Assembly: GCF_963259705.1 (NCBI RefSeq)
Contig: NC_081844.1
Location: 43,899,341 to 43,963,340, forward strand
Length of the DNA stretch: 64,000 bases
Direction: 5' to 3'
Source: Myotis daubentonii
Lineage: Eukaryota > Chordata > Mammalia > Chiroptera > Vespertilionidae
A program made the translations under genes and the position numbers. The notes under the pieces were generated by a model that worked only from the letters and a program-made list of their open reading frames with translations, was not told the DNA's origin and ran no database searches. Every line of letters begins with the position of its first letter. The first letter of the stretch is position 1. Below are positions 61,001-63,430 of this stretch, piece after piece.

Positions 61001-63028
61001 GTCAAGCACACAGGGAAAATACACCTATGGATCAGAGGCACATTACCTTCTTAATGTAACTAACCTACCTAAACGATCTTAGCCTACCTAAACTATCTTA
61101 AATATTGGGGGCCATCTAACTCCATCATTCTAGAAAGTAATTTTTAAAGCATTACATATGCTTATTTTGTACAGAAATATAACTACTTTTATGATTCTTG
61201 CCTCTTGTTTGACTTATATTAAATTTCTCTTTTTAGTTTTGTAACTCATTTTAGTGGCTCTCAAAAATGGTCATGCACTTACATCGAGCCTATAAATTCA
61301 GATGTCATCTATATTGAACCGCTGAGTACAGGGCCCCAGACTCTATTTTTAACAAGCAACCCAGTCAATTATTATCCAAATTATAATATGAGAACTTGTG
61401 CTTTCTTGCCTGTGGAAGACCAAGTCTTTTGTCTGAGGACACTAGACCCAAAATGTAGATTAAACAGGTAAACTTGACCGCAATTACTGGTCTCTTTAAT
61501 ACTAAGTTCTAACCACATGGGCCACATGTTTTCAGATAATAAATAATTGTTTTAAAATATGATGACACTGATTATGTAAAACTTACTGAGATAATATATA
61601 AGATTCAAAATTTATATCTAATATAGATGATCAAAACACAAATGAATTTTAGGTATGTTCAAATGCAACTCTTTAATCTCTGATATTCTTTATCTGTTCC
61701 AGAAGCACTGAAAATCATTGCATTTCTTTGAAATCTTGTTATCATCGTAACTTTAAATAATCCCTGAAATATAATTTAAATATTCTCTACATGTTTCTTT
61801 TTTTTTTTTAATATATTTTATTGATTTTTTACAGAGAGGAAGGGAGAGAGATAGAGAGTTAGAAACATCGATGAGAGAGAAACATCGATCAGCTGCCTCC
61901 TGCACATCTCCTACTGGGGATATGCCCGCAACCCAGGTACATGCCTTTGACCGGAATCGAACCTGGGACCTTTCAGTCCGCAGGCCGACTCTCTATCCAC
62001 TGAGCCAAACCGGTTTCAGCTCTACATGTTTCTTTTGATAAATTAGCATATAAATGTTAATAGAAGATATACACAGCACATATAATATTAATTTCCAAAT
62101 AATTGTACTTGAAGGAATAGAAAGGGAGAAAATGATATAACGTTTTACAAATTAAATAATTTGCTCTATTGGCCTAAATTACCAAACTGCCTCACAATTA
62201 GTAAAAAAATAATGAGAAGTTTCAATTGCCAATAAGATCCTGAAATCTTAAGGTGAAATTAAGATTCTTAAGACTTAAATAATGGAAAGTAGCCATATTT
62301 TAGGTCCTCATCTAGTATTAAATTTGAAAAACAAAATAAATTAAAAATTCTAATAATACTTTTTAAGTAAGCAAATAACATTATTTATGTGCCAAAGTTT
62401 AACCAAATTATTGTAATTGTTTGCATAAAATAAAAAGGTTTCTGAAAGCGTTGTTCATAATTTAGATTTTGAAAAACTTATCAATACACAACACATGTAT
62501 AATTTTGAAGGTCATGTGAATTGGATATCTTTTCAAACAATGTAAATTTGGATAACTCAGTCTCTATTTTGGCTCTTCAAAAGGTCGTGAACTATTGGAG
62601 CAGATCAAAATGATTCAGACAAAGAAAAAAATGAAATTACTAACCTGAGTTATATACTGCTTGAATTCAACAGATAATTATTTAAAAATAAATCGTACTT
62701 TCTGAAAAGATCATATTTATTGTGATTCTAATTAGAATTCTAATTTTTACAGTTAGAATTATGAAAGTTAGAATTTAAAAAAGGGGTAACTAAATTCCCT
62801 CTATGGAATAACACATTACTTCAAAATTAGCATGGATTTGAGATTTAGTAATATTAACATTGCTTAATAGTTATATCAAACACCTAACTAAAAATTTAAT
62901 AAAAAAATTAAAACACCAATATTCCTGTTGAAATGTCAAATACCACAAATGAAGAGAGTTTTAATTCTCAAAAGATTAGAAAGTTTTACTGAAATAACTG
63001 TTATACTTACATAGTCTCCACAAAACAT
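758..63028 (-). CDS. ANXA10: annexin A10, exons 1-10 of the gene (3' end outside window)
   Basis: Split gene read on the minus strand. Ten exons join in frame to 261 codons, from MFCGDY to RLHSAIH, with AG acceptors and GT donors throughout and no stop or frameshift. The protein matches human annexin A10 (324 residues, from memory), so about 63 C-terminal residues lie left of position 1. Annexins bind phospholipid membranes through four ~70-residue repeats. Annexin A10 is an atypical member: most type II calcium sites (GxGT, then an acidic residue about 38 on) are lost, and expression is mainly gastric in human. Here only repeat 2 keeps the motif (GVGT at residues 104-107, with E146). Identity is by recall, not alignment, but the exon-by-exon match is unambiguous. 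Confidence 0.97.
1690..2140 (-). mobile_element. L1 LINE 3' fragment, antisense
   Basis: Reads as the complement of the L1 ORF2 end and 3' UTR: the block around 2000-2090 (ccacaaatgagtgagatcat, then cttatttcacttagca) is the standard L1 tail complement. Truncated at both ends. Confidence 0.75.
2141..2275 (+). mobile_element. MIR SINE fragment
   Basis: Core resembles MIR: a ctggagattcagatggc start, then cgcttaacctccttaggcct and aaaatgaggag, which correspond to the MIR core and its conserved central stretch. Confidence 0.65.
2935..3023. repeat. (GA)n microsatellite, ~44 uninterrupted units
   Basis: Pure dinucleotide run of 89 nt in intron 9, 277 nt from exon 9. It creates spurious open reading frames on both strands (poly Ser-Leu or Arg-Glu). 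Confidence 0.97.
3301..3396 (-). CDS. ANXA10: ANXA10 exon 9
   Basis: 96 nt, phase 1 to 1. Encodes [32 protein letters not shown] (to residue 241) of repeat 3. The acceptor is TTAAAG, an unusual A before AG with a poor pyrimidine tract; the donor is G|GTGAGT. The match to annexin A10 is nearly complete, so the weak acceptor is probably still used. Confidence 0.94.
3397..4054 (-). other. ANXA10 intron 8
   Basis: 658 nt, AT-rich, no recognisable repeat or RNA gene. Confidence 0.9.
4055..4148 (-). CDS. ANXA10: ANXA10 exon 8
   Basis: 94 nt, acceptor TGTTTCAG, donor G|GTAATT, phase 0 to 1. Encodes [18 protein letters not shown] and [13 protein letters not shown] (residues 179-209) of annexin repeat 3. 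Trp208 replaces the Arg I recall in human QQLRL. The position where other annexins have GxGTDE has KTGEHK, so there is no type II calcium site, as expected for this paralogue. Confidence 0.95.
4149..4253 (-). other. ANXA10 intron 7, 105 nt
   Basis: Very short intron with good GTAAGT and TTTCAG ends, free of repeats. Near the practical lower size range for mammalian introns. Confidence 0.92.
4254..4307 (-). CDS. ANXA10: ANXA10 exon 7
   Basis: 54 nt, exactly 18 codons: [18 protein letters not shown] (residues 161-178), the linker from repeat 2 into repeat 3. Acceptor CTTTACAG, donor ATG|GTAAGT. It is separated from exon 8 by an intron of only 105 nt, by far the shortest here. Phase 0 at both ends means skipping it would keep the frame. 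Confidence 0.94.
6944..7748 (+). mobile_element. ERV class II (betaretrovirus-like) solo LTR
   Basis: 805 bp, starts TGCCGGGAGC and ends CCCCGGCA, flanked by a perfect 6-bp duplication TTTCAT (6938-6943 and 7749-7754). TG/CA ends with a 6-bp duplication are typical of ERV2/ERVK insertions. A TATA box (TATAAATA, 7258-7265) lies mid-element, as expected for the U3/R boundary in plus orientation. About 7290-7650 is a GA-rich degenerate tandem array. No internal retroviral sequence remains, so this is a recombined solo LTR. Open reading frames within it are repeat-derived. Confidence 0.9.
7420..7650 (+). repeat. degenerate minisatellite inside the solo LTR
   Basis: Repeated short units built on gaacctggctggaga and variants (gaacctgactgga, gagatccgg), ordered irregularly. 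Length variation between copies of this LTR family is likely. Confidence 0.75.
8038..8130. repeat. (GATA)n microsatellite
   Basis: About 22 tetranucleotide units with a few interruptions (gatgata at 8059, aggtag at 8068). Confidence 0.93.
8803..8848. repeat. (AC)n microsatellite
   Basis: 23 uninterrupted AC units. Confidence 0.96.
8978..9183. mobile_element. non-autonomous hAT-like DNA transposon (206 bp)
   Basis: Ends form a terminal inverted repeat: CCGTGGTCGGCAAACT at the left and the complement of CAGTGGTCGGCAAACT at the right, one mismatch. Internally it is AT-rich with repeated ggctct motifs. I could not find a convincing 8-bp target duplication, so it is old or its end has mutated. 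Confidence 0.7.
9630..9728 (+). mobile_element. MIR SINE fragment
   Basis: The run gtaactctctagggctttag followed by tttcctcatctctcaatgga is the MIR central region. Confidence 0.55.
10213..10421 (+). mobile_element. Ves SINE
   Basis: tRNA-derived head (ggtgttgctcagtggttgag, then the B-box like gattcgtggc), the bat-specific body (aggaggcagctgatt), pyrimidine-rich CTCTCTCCCTTTCTCTCTG stretch and an AT tail. Flanked by duplication gttagaaa at 10205-10212 and 10422-10429. Confidence 0.88.
11358..11437 (-). CDS. ANXA10: ANXA10 exon 6
   Basis: 80 nt, acceptor TTATTCAG, donor CAG|GTATGA, phase 1 to 0. Completes Gln134 across the junction, then [18 protein letters not shown] and DTLMNLVQ (through residue 160). 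Supplies Glu146, the distal calcium ligand of repeat 2. Confidence 0.95.
11438..12666 (-). other. ANXA10 intron 5
   Basis: 1,229 nt; one Ves SINE (12260-12499) with a 12-bp target duplication. The rest is AT-rich and featureless to me. Confidence 0.9.
12260..12499 (-). mobile_element. Ves SINE
   Basis: Same family in reverse: AT tail and GA-rich block at the low end, tRNA-like head complement (cactggccagggc type) at the high end. Flanking duplication tttcatttttaa at 12248-12259 and 12500-12511, 12 bp and perfect. Confidence 0.88.
12667..12757 (-). CDS. ANXA10: ANXA10 exon 5
   Basis: 91 nt, acceptor CTTTCCAG, donor C|GTAAGG, phase 0 to 1. Encodes [19 protein letters not shown] and on to REAYCL. 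This is repeat 2 with the one type II calcium-binding loop left in the visible protein: GVGT at 104-107, with E146 (exon 6) as the distal acidic ligand. Human reads GVGTDE here as I recall, so the Asp-to-Glu change is conservative. Confidence 0.96.
13220..13343. mobile_element. mariner-like MITE
   Basis: Left end cagagtggggcaaaagtagg; right end is its imperfect complement (ctattttgccctgctttg). The 124-bp size, the inverted ends and the GGGCAAAA core resemble short Tc1/mariner MITEs of bats. Divergence between the ends leaves some doubt. Confidence 0.55.
13454..13665. mobile_element. SPIN-like non-autonomous hAT transposon (212 bp)
   Basis: Left end CAGCGGTTCTCAACC, right end GGTTGAGAACCACTG, an inverted pair with one mismatch, followed internally by gggtcacgacccctttgg. 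This matches, from memory, the SPIN (Space Invader) family of hAT elements known for horizontal transfer among tetrapods, including bats. The 8-bp duplication atctaatc / atctaaac (one mismatch, 13446-13453 and 13666-13673) supports hAT. Too short to encode a transposase. Confidence 0.85.
14590..14703 (-). CDS. ANXA10: ANXA10 exon 4
   Basis: 114 nt, exactly 38 codons, phase 0 to 0. Acceptor CCTCATAG, donor AAG|GTAGTG (position +4 is G, so a weaker donor than the others). Encodes residues 66-103: [18 protein letters not shown], then [17 protein letters not shown], closing repeat 1 and opening repeat 2 just before the GVGT motif in exon 5. Confidence 0.95.
15105..15160. repeat. (TTTTA)n repeat
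   Basis: About ten ATTTT units with late interruptions. Confidence 0.9.
15302..15478. mobile_element. Tc/mariner-type MITE with perfect TIRs (177 bp)
   Basis: The first 23 nt (CAGTGGGGCCTTGACTTACG and on) are exactly complementary to the last 23, and the element sits between TA dinucleotides (15300-15301 and 15479-15480), the target site of Tc1/mariner and pogo/Tigger elements. Non-coding. Confidence 0.85.
15558..15787 (+). mobile_element. Ves SINE, intact and young-looking
   Basis: Complete: tRNA-like head (gtttggctcagtgaatagag; B box ggttcgattcc), bat body, CT-rich segment and an A-rich tail. Flanked by a perfect 14-bp duplication aaaaacatatatgt (15544-15557 and 15788-15801). Lies 79 bp after the MITE. 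Confidence 0.93.
16130..16700 (-). mobile_element. L2-like LINE fragments, antisense
   Basis: Contains the complement of the L2 3' end (tggagcttacgttct at 16208, ccaagtgctggggctacagc at 16313). Diverged. A perfect hairpin at 16608-16647 lies in it. Confidence 0.5.
16608..16647. repeat. perfect hairpin, 17-bp arms, 6-nt loop
   Basis: Two arms (16608-16624 and 16631-16647) are exact complements around the loop cattct. Inside a diverged L2-like stretch. Confidence 0.9.
16750..17100 (+). repeat. old interspersed mammalian repeat, family not placed
   Basis: I recognise a widespread mammalian repeat text (atttggtcaatcatt, then agtagactttgagtagagcag, then tcagttgaaggccttaatag, then ccgccagcagacc), but cannot name the family with confidence. 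Confidence 0.45.
17274..17287. promoter_or_regulatory. TCTCGCGAGA palindrome (Kaiso-type element)
   Basis: GATCTCGCGAGATC is a perfect 14-bp palindrome containing TCTCGCGAGA, an element known from CpG-rich mammalian promoters and linked to ZBTB33/Kaiso. It lies in a patch (17160-17640) with more CpG than the surrounding intron. Function is inference. Confidence 0.5.
18330..18480 (-). mobile_element. L2-like LINE fragment, antisense
   Basis: Text such as gagctggaccttgaaagatg and aaagcactggcgtgggtaga corresponds to antisense L2 3' sequence. Confidence 0.5.
18545..18706 (-). mobile_element. Ves SINE
   Basis: Reverse Ves: GA-rich stretch, ccgcaacctgggcatgtgcc, cagtgacctcttggttcc, ending actgagccacatcggccaag. 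Shortened; older than its intact relatives. Confidence 0.82.
18870..19030 (-). mobile_element. MIR SINE, antisense
   Basis: caacaaccctatgaattagg, then tgaggaaactgtggcat and caacaagtgagtgatggagcc are the complement of the MIR core. Confidence 0.7.
19743..19782. repeat. (GT)n microsatellite
   Basis: About 20 uninterrupted units. Confidence 0.96.
19875..20100 (+). mobile_element. MIR SINE
   Basis: MIR order is preserved: ggtttgaatcttgac, ctaagtaacctattacttacc, agagcacctacctcagag, tctggcacatatgaggcact. Confidence 0.7.
20290..21090 (+). mobile_element. L2 LINE 3' region
   Basis: Sense L2 text: ccttgctcacttctctgccc, tgagctgtctgccccacctt, gcccttccctcttccctgaa, then caaagcccgccttggtcac. Apparent ORFs on both strands (20597-20884, 20691-20972) are inside it and not genes. 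Confidence 0.7.
22060..23228 (+). mobile_element. old L1M/HAL1-like LINE, left part
   Basis: A-rich text (agaaattaaaaacttctaca, gagaactatctgaaaaaa, ttccacagacacaaataag) reads like ancient L1-type LINE sequence and resumes after the Helitron block at 24686. Family name uncertain. Confidence 0.45.
23229..23836 (+). mobile_element. Helitron 1 of tandem trio (HeliBat-like)
   Basis: Starts TCTACACTAATAAAAG after A, followed by the bat Helitron lead acatgcaaattgacc; its 3' end ggcctcta runs straight into the next element, lacking the final G of CTAG. Carries an inverted-CCAAT region (ccaatcaga at ~23298), a YY1-like caagatggcggcc (23331-23343) and an ~81-bp minisatellite (23549-23790). Short open reading frames over the minisatellite are repeat-derived. 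Non-autonomous: no Rep/helicase. Confidence 0.85.
23549..23790 (+). repeat. ~81-bp minisatellite, three copies
   Basis: Unit beginning ccagcctg recurs at 23549, 23631 and 23712, each followed by cagtggggacc-type and accctgaaggggg-type text. Copies 2 and 3 are nearly identical. Lies wholly inside the first Helitron. Confidence 0.88.
23837..24307 (+). mobile_element. Helitron 2 of tandem trio
   Basis: Begins TCCTATATAATAAAAG, then gggtaatatgcaaattgacc. Ends ...GGGCCTGTAG, preceded by a hairpin (agtgcaca / tgtgcact), the Helitron 3' terminator structure. CTAG is mutated to GTAG. Contains a near-perfect inverted repeat (23912-23970) with CCACCAGGGGCCAG and its mirror. Confidence 0.9.
24308..24685 (+). 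mobile_element. Helitron 3 of tandem trio
   Basis: Begins TCCTATATAATAAAGC and ends GGGCCTCTAG before T. The terminator hairpin agtgcatga-atg-tcatgcact is at 24655-24675, ten bases before the end. Contains a perfect 21-bp inverted repeat at 24373-24393 and 24410-24430. Confidence 0.93.
24373..24430. promoter_or_regulatory. inverted CTCF-like motif pair in Helitron 3
   Basis: Two copies of CCACCAGGGGGCAG face each other (24380-24393 forward, 24410-24423 reverse), 16 nt apart. The core CCACCAGGGGGC agrees with the CTCF consensus. Helitron 2 has a matching pair at 23920-23933 and 23950-23963, the forward copy with one mismatch. Binding is inference. Confidence 0.5.
24686..25290 (+). mobile_element. 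old L1M/HAL1-like LINE, right part
   Basis: Continues the interrupted LINE: accttaaaagcaaccagaga, aggtgtaaagagagaaaagc, tctgcaaagtcctaaggc. These resemble the A-rich 5' part of old L1-type elements. Confidence 0.5.
26119..26133. repeat. (C)n homopolymer
   Basis: A run of about 15 C within the ERV remnant. Runs like this are easily miscounted in assemblies. Confidence 0.85.
27058..27229 (+). mobile_element. Ves SINE variant in ERV remnant
   Basis: Head gccctggccgggtagcttgg, B-box ggtttgatct, TC-rich tail. The middle differs from the other copies (aatgaatgcataaataaagt). Perfect 16-bp duplication aaaagttgccttgctt at 27042-27057 and 27230-27245. Confidence 0.88.
27735..28395 (+). mobile_element. 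old LTR (family not named)
   Basis: Recognisable LTR consensus text in order: ttttgttatttataaaaagc, atgctaatgaggtaat, ttgtaatgaagcctcacaag, cttccccatatactttgccc, ttctgtgagccattctagca, tcagtatcagaattg. Plus orientation. Ends are diffuse, no target duplication found. I recall it as a mammalian ERV LTR but not its name. Confidence 0.65.
28560..29201 (+). pseudogene. ERV envelope remnant with TM ectodomain
   Basis: In the frame 28926-29201 the sequence carries a gamma-type retroviral TM ectodomain: a DDRLALGFL heptad-type stretch, then a C-x6-CC motif (Cys codons near 29013, 29034 and 29037), a CX6CC disulphide hallmark of gammaretrovirus-type TM subunits. A TAG stop at 29043 interrupts the frame just after the CC and it ends at TGA 29199-29201. 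Upstream 28684-28920 is an open frame in another register, so a frameshift separates the parts. Clearly dead. The mature virus entry function is not retained. Confidence 0.65.
29205..29990 (+). mobile_element. probable 3' ERV/LTR tail, cut by a Helitron
   Basis: After the TM remnant, text such as aaactgtctttttg and caggagtctcctgggttccc (29873-29918) resembles the R-U5 end of class I LTRs. A Helitron at 29546-29735 splits it. Boundaries cannot be set. Confidence 0.4.
29546..29735 (-). mobile_element. Helitron (HeliBat-like), 190 bp
   Basis: On the minus strand it starts TCTATAACAATAAAAGC after A and ends with palindromic GCATGAATTTCATGC, then GGGCCTCTAG before T. Contains several aaggtcatccgga-type tandem units (29635-29700). 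Confidence 0.9.
29998..30395 (+). mobile_element. L1 ORF2 3' fragment
   Basis: Matches the end of L1 ORF2: acatatgaaaaggtgctcaa, then aatgcaagttaaaaccacag, gtccatttacatccacaaga. Confidence 0.75.
31051..31418 (-). mobile_element. MaLR-type LTR (MST/MLT1 group), antisense
   Basis: Complement of the MaLR LTR: tgtattagtctgcttgggct at the low end, the block ttatttcctcacagccctcg, cctcacatggcctttccttt, then ctccaaacagtcacattggg and gggacacaattcagtctgca at the high end. Confidence 0.85.
31425..31740 (-). mobile_element. L2 LINE fragment, antisense
   Basis: Complement of the L2 3' end: tgcctgccactgttgtaaag, tggggacacattagtgaac, ttgggcttgtgttctaaagg. Confidence 0.65.
31785..31860 (+). mobile_element. 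MIR SINE fragment
   Basis: attaagagtcagataacct, then agttctagctttgtgtgacc and tggagcaagtca; MIR 5' part. Confidence 0.6.
32650..33620 (-). mobile_element. L2-like LINE segments, antisense
   Basis: Two stretches: around 32650-32880 (gtgcttcttctgtgtcagac, gacagtctagtcagggag) and 32935-33620 (attcaacacacattcattaa, ggctttgtatggcctggaca, ttctggctgcagtgtggata). Open reading frames here are not genes. Confidence 0.55.
35041..35135 (-). CDS. ANXA10: ANXA10 exon 3
   Basis: 95 nt, acceptor TTTTCCAG, donor CGG|GTAAGG, phase 1 to 0. Encodes the middle of annexin repeat 1: [18 protein letters not shown], then [13 protein letters not shown]. The codon split across exons 2 and 3 reads GGC (Gly34) where I recall Asp in human. 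The exon ends at residue 65. Confidence 0.95.
35755..36310 (+). mobile_element. ERV LTR, plus orientation, left end uncertain
   Basis: Text of a known mammalian LTR type: gagagcatttaatttggaaa, agcccataaatgccttcctc, accaattaacaaataccgat, cccccagctcaccccaggct, a polyA signal AATAAA at 36258-36263 and a U5-like tcttccttgcctgtttaatt. TG/CA ends not found. The open frame at 36129-36371 spans this and is not a gene. Confidence 0.65.
36778..37053 (-). mobile_element. Ves SINE with expanded GA tract
   Basis: Reverse Ves ending attgagccaaaccagttaag. The normal short CT/GA segment has become a (GA)n run (36830-36903). Duplication cccatttatgtaattac / cccatttatgtaattat at 36761-36777 and 37054-37070, one mismatch. 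Confidence 0.9.
38250..39450 (+). mobile_element. L1 ORF2 3' end and 3' UTR, interrupted by a Helitron
   Basis: L1 text runs through ggaagaaaatatttgcaaat, tacatgaaaaggtgctcaaa, tgttggtgggaatgtaaatt, attcacattagccaagatat; it resumes after 38971 as gtgaggtattatgcagtcg and continues into the 3' UTR. Stops in ORF2 frames; inactive. Confidence 0.88.
38797..38971 (+). mobile_element. Helitron (HeliBat-like), 175 bp, inside L1
   Basis: Starts TCTATAATAATAAAAGC after A and ends GGTCCTCTAG before T; terminator palindrome gcatgaatttcgtgta (imperfect). Removing it restores continuous L1 text, giving an exact insertion point between A and T, as Helitrons do. Confidence 0.92.
40240..40700 (-). mobile_element. 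L2-like LINE segment, antisense
   Basis: ctctgggagctcagggacct, tttgaggagattcttaaagg, cagcaggaagtttgatttag, gagacatttaaggatttaag. The 115-aa open frame at 40352-40699 lies in it, contains no recognisable domain and is probably chance. Confidence 0.5.
40731..40939. mobile_element. hAT-like non-autonomous element (209 bp)
   Basis: Inverted ends: tagggatgggcaaact at the left, agtttgcccatggctg at the right, differing at a few positions. Interior has paired gggccac / ggcccgctggcc. Flanks tcctagtc and tctagtct suggest a decayed 8-bp duplication. Confidence 0.72.
41098..41179 (-). CDS. ANXA10: ANXA10 exon 2
   Basis: 82 nt, acceptor CCCACCAG, donor G|GTAAGC, ending in phase 1. Encodes residues 7-33, including [16 protein letters not shown] and LGGALQGF, the start of annexin repeat 1. 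Position 7 is Ala where I recall Val in human. The Leu-Gly-Gly-Ala codons contain an uninterrupted run of eight G (41113-41120 on the plus strand as C), an indel-prone coding homopolymer. The calcium-binding GxGTDE of ordinary annexin repeat 1 is absent; the equivalent is a GGALQG-type sequence. Confidence 0.95.
41290..41515 (+). mobile_element. L1 3' UTR end
   Basis: gccattttgtaaatattag, tagtcactatgctatacacc, tgaaactaatacaaaattat are the classic L1 3' terminal text, followed by an A-rich tail. Confidence 0.75.
41690..41903 (-). mobile_element. Ves SINE
   Basis: Reverse Ves: gagagaggaagggagagga at the low end, gaaccacactggccagggca at the high end. Older copy; the next element starts five bases further on. 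Confidence 0.85.
41909..42250 (+). mobile_element. Helitron (HeliBat-like), 342 bp
   Basis: TCTACACTAATAAAAGAGAA start, ends CAGACCTCTAG; a hairpin-forming ttgcgcaaatctttgtgcaa precedes the end. Includes ccaatcagg (41966-41974) and a YY1-like caaagatggtgg, the same promoter-like lead as in Helitron 1, then short tandem units (gaagcctagcctcgctgctg, repeated). ORFs here are repeats. Confidence 0.9.
43120..43870 (-). mobile_element. L1 3' region, antisense, split by a Ves SINE
   Basis: Flanks of the SINE at 43302-43521 are continuous L1 complement: left ends cccatattcatggactatgc, right has ccacaaatcagtgagctcct, ttttacttagcataataatt, tctgcatagtattccattgt, gctattgtaaataaaactgc. Confidence 0.82.
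43302..43521 (-). mobile_element. Ves SINE inside L1
   Basis: Complete reverse Ves; head complement cactgagccaaaccagctag; near-duplication gtttatcttttc / gtttatctcttc flanks it. Confidence 0.9.
44422..44910 (+). other. unexplained 162-codon open frame
   Basis: Longest open frame in unmasked-looking sequence, on the strand opposite ANXA10. It has a hydrophobic start ([13 protein letters not shown]) and hydrophobic end, with a polar middle. I do not recognise a family, and two other open frames overlap it (44491-44709 minus, 44579-44770 plus), so chance or a decayed retrocopy is more likely than a gene. Confidence 0.15.
46540..46720 (-). mobile_element. possible MIR fragment, antisense
   Basis: ggctgtgtcaggcaaggcaa and actttgaatccagtgctttt are weakly MIR-like; low confidence. 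Confidence 0.3.
46752..46951. other. assembly gap of exactly 200 N
   Basis: 200 N. The round length suggests a placeholder gap rather than a measured one. The sequence to its right is L1, so the missing bases may be repeats. Frames reading through it are meaningless. Confidence 0.99.
46955..47710 (-). mobile_element. L1-like 3' sequence, antisense, split by a Helitron
   Basis: Right of the gap: tcagtcaattcccatgcc-like text, ttatgtaggtggaatccttc. After the Helitron: attggttaataaaagtacac, atgtcccccacctttaccct, gacagttgtcagtctgtttt. Typical complement of L1 3' ends; family not fixed. Confidence 0.65.
47150..47395 (-). mobile_element. Helitron (HeliBat-like), 246 bp
   Basis: Reverse orientation: TCTTATATAATAAAAGCC start at 47395 after A, CTAG end at 47150 before T (complement of ctagaggcccagtacatgaa). 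GC-rich interior with repeated gatcaggg units. Confidence 0.9.
48230..48434 (-). mobile_element. Ves SINE with GA tract
   Basis: Low end tttattgattttagagatag, a (GA)n run at 48276-48319, high end gggctacctggccaggac. Diverged in the middle. Confidence 0.82.
49873..50058 (+). mobile_element. MaLR-type LTR fragment (MLT1/MST), plus
   Basis: tagactgaatgtttgggtcc, aggaggtaattagatttagg, tgaggtcatgagggtagggc, cttataagaagatctgggtc, gtgtgatgacacagtgagaa. Truncated after about 185 bp. Confidence 0.82.
51241..51450 (+). mobile_element. Ves SINE
   Basis: tcagccggcatggctcagtg head, ggtttgattccctgtcaggg, gtgcaggaggcagac body, CTCTCTCC tail. Near-duplication tttaagctttt on both sides. Confidence 0.9.
51470..54530 (+). 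mobile_element. old L1 ORF2, split by an ERV solo LTR
   Basis: Runs from within ORF2 (gatacaaactataagtttga, ttctaccaaacattcaagg) through the RT region (gaccaagtgaggtttatccc) and C-terminus to near its end (ccagatgtctttcaaactaa, ttatccgacaataaaaag). Many stops and indels, inactive. About 2.5 kb of L1 plus the 514-bp LTR at 52081-52594. Confidence 0.85.
52081..52594 (+). mobile_element. ERV class II solo LTR inside L1
   Basis: 514 bp, TGCCGGGGTT to ...TTTACGGCA, flanked by a perfect 6-bp duplication AAAATC (52075-52080 and 52595-52600). TG/CA ends plus a 6-bp duplication indicate ERV2/ERVK. It interrupts L1 ORF2, so is younger than that L1. Contains a 10-bp hairpin gtttcatcaa/ttgatgaaac. The open frame at 52092-52307 is not a gene. 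Confidence 0.9.
55003..55064. repeat. (GA)n microsatellite
   Basis: About 31 uninterrupted units, followed by degenerate (ATAC)n-type text at 55070-55110. Confidence 0.96.
56775..57005 (+). mobile_element. Ves SINE
   Basis: agtttggctcaatggataga head, aggtttgattcctatcaagg, cctgatcaggcatgtgcagg body, (CT)-rich tail. Diverged relative to the intact copies. Confidence 0.82.
58020..58720 (-). mobile_element. ancient LINE (L2-like), antisense
   Basis: Stretches such as ggaggttattgcataaagtt, atggtagcttggacctgggt, tagccctgggacattcctgg and caaaggagactgggattcag are the complement of an old LINE 3' region. Confidence in the L2 label is moderate. Confidence 0.45.
58900..59185. mobile_element. MIR-type SINE fragments, both orientations
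   Basis: Around 58910-58950 a forward MIR start (ttagagttggattcaaattt); 58965-59180 a reverse copy (tatcacacccattttttcag, gaaagttgaggtacagaaaa, gtaagttatcctcaattata). Confidence 0.5.
59877..60091 (-). mobile_element. Ves SINE
   Basis: tattgatttcagcgaggaag, ccacaacccgggtatatgcc, gtgagccacaacctgccaag; near-duplication gctaattt both sides. Confidence 0.85.
60200..60375 (+). mobile_element. MIR SINE fragment
   Basis: ctacttcaccactgcctggc, cttctcaaagcctcaatata, ttcatgtggaaaatgggggt and ctggtgcctcc follow the MIR order. Confidence 0.6.
61246..61408. mobile_element. possible MER5A-like hAT relic
   Basis: tagtggctctcaaaaatggtc and ggccccagactctatttttaac resemble ends and middle of an old Charlie-type element; heavily diverged. 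Confidence 0.3.
61802..62019 (-). mobile_element. Ves SINE, intact, 17-bp perfect duplication
   Basis: Complete reverse Ves: T-rich tail, GA segment, atcgatcagctgcctcctgc, cgaacctgggacctttcagt, cactgagccaaaccggtttc. Flanked by identical 17-bp copies of ctctacatgtttctttt (61785-61801 and 62020-62036), so it is among the youngest here. Confidence 0.94.
63011..63028 (-). CDS. ANXA10: ANXA10 exon 1 (coding part, start codon)
   Basis: The coding part is 18 nt, ATG at 63028-63026, encoding MFCGDY. The donor at 63010-63009 reads GTAAGT, an ideal splice site, and phase is 0. MFCGDY is the known N terminus of annexin A10, a very short N-terminal tail for an annexin. The 5' UTR must continue upstream into 63029 and beyond; its start cannot be fixed from sequence. 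Confidence 0.93.
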
Positions 63029-63430
63029 TTTGATGATAGTGGTTTACTTCGGAGTAGATCAAAAGGTTTTCAGTAAGTGATCAACTGCGCAGACTTGTTT
63101 TCCTATGTAGCTAGAAAGAACTGAAGTTCACTGTTCAATCAAGTTTAAATATGTCTCCCTTTCACCTCAGTGTCTCAGACAAGGAAATATAGGGCTGATT
63201 CTGGATAAAGCCCGGTCTAGAGATACAGTATCTATGCTGAGCTATCAGTCATAGGTGACTAGGCACAATTCTTGCATGAAATAAATAGAGCCAGTAGCCT
63301 AACTCCTGGTCCTGTGTTTACTTAAGAAACATAAATTAGCCAATCAGTGAAAGAAGTGTAATCTTTTGAAAAAGGTGATGACTTATGGAAAGGTAATTTC
63401 ATGAACCACAAAGTTAATAATTTATTTCTG
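63029..63430 (-). promoter_or_regulatory. ANXA10: ANXA10 5' UTR and likely proximal promoter
   Basis: Lies directly upstream of the start codon on the minus strand. Candidate elements seen: a TATA-like TATTTAAA (63144-63151), ~120 nt before the ATG; a second weak AT-rich box (CTATTTATTT, 63280-63289); an inverted CCAAT (GATTGGCT, 63338-63345); a forkhead-like GTAAACA (63315-63321); and an HNF1-like half palindrome (gttaataattta, 63413-63424). No CpG island is present, which fits a tissue-restricted gene. Which box sets the start site is inference. Confidence 0.5.

Larger units (their letters stand above)
41180..63010 (-). other. ANXA10 intron 1
   Basis: About 21.8 kb, the largest intron. Contains L1 fragments, Ves SINEs, two Helitrons, an ERV solo LTR inside an L1, GA repeats, MIR and L2 pieces, and the assembly gap. 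No second gene recognised. 44900-46530, 48440-49870, 50060-51240, 55065-56770, 57010-58010, 60380-61240 and 62040-63010 show nothing I can name. First introns of mammalian genes often hold enhancers, but none can be called from one sequence. Confidence 0.88.
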
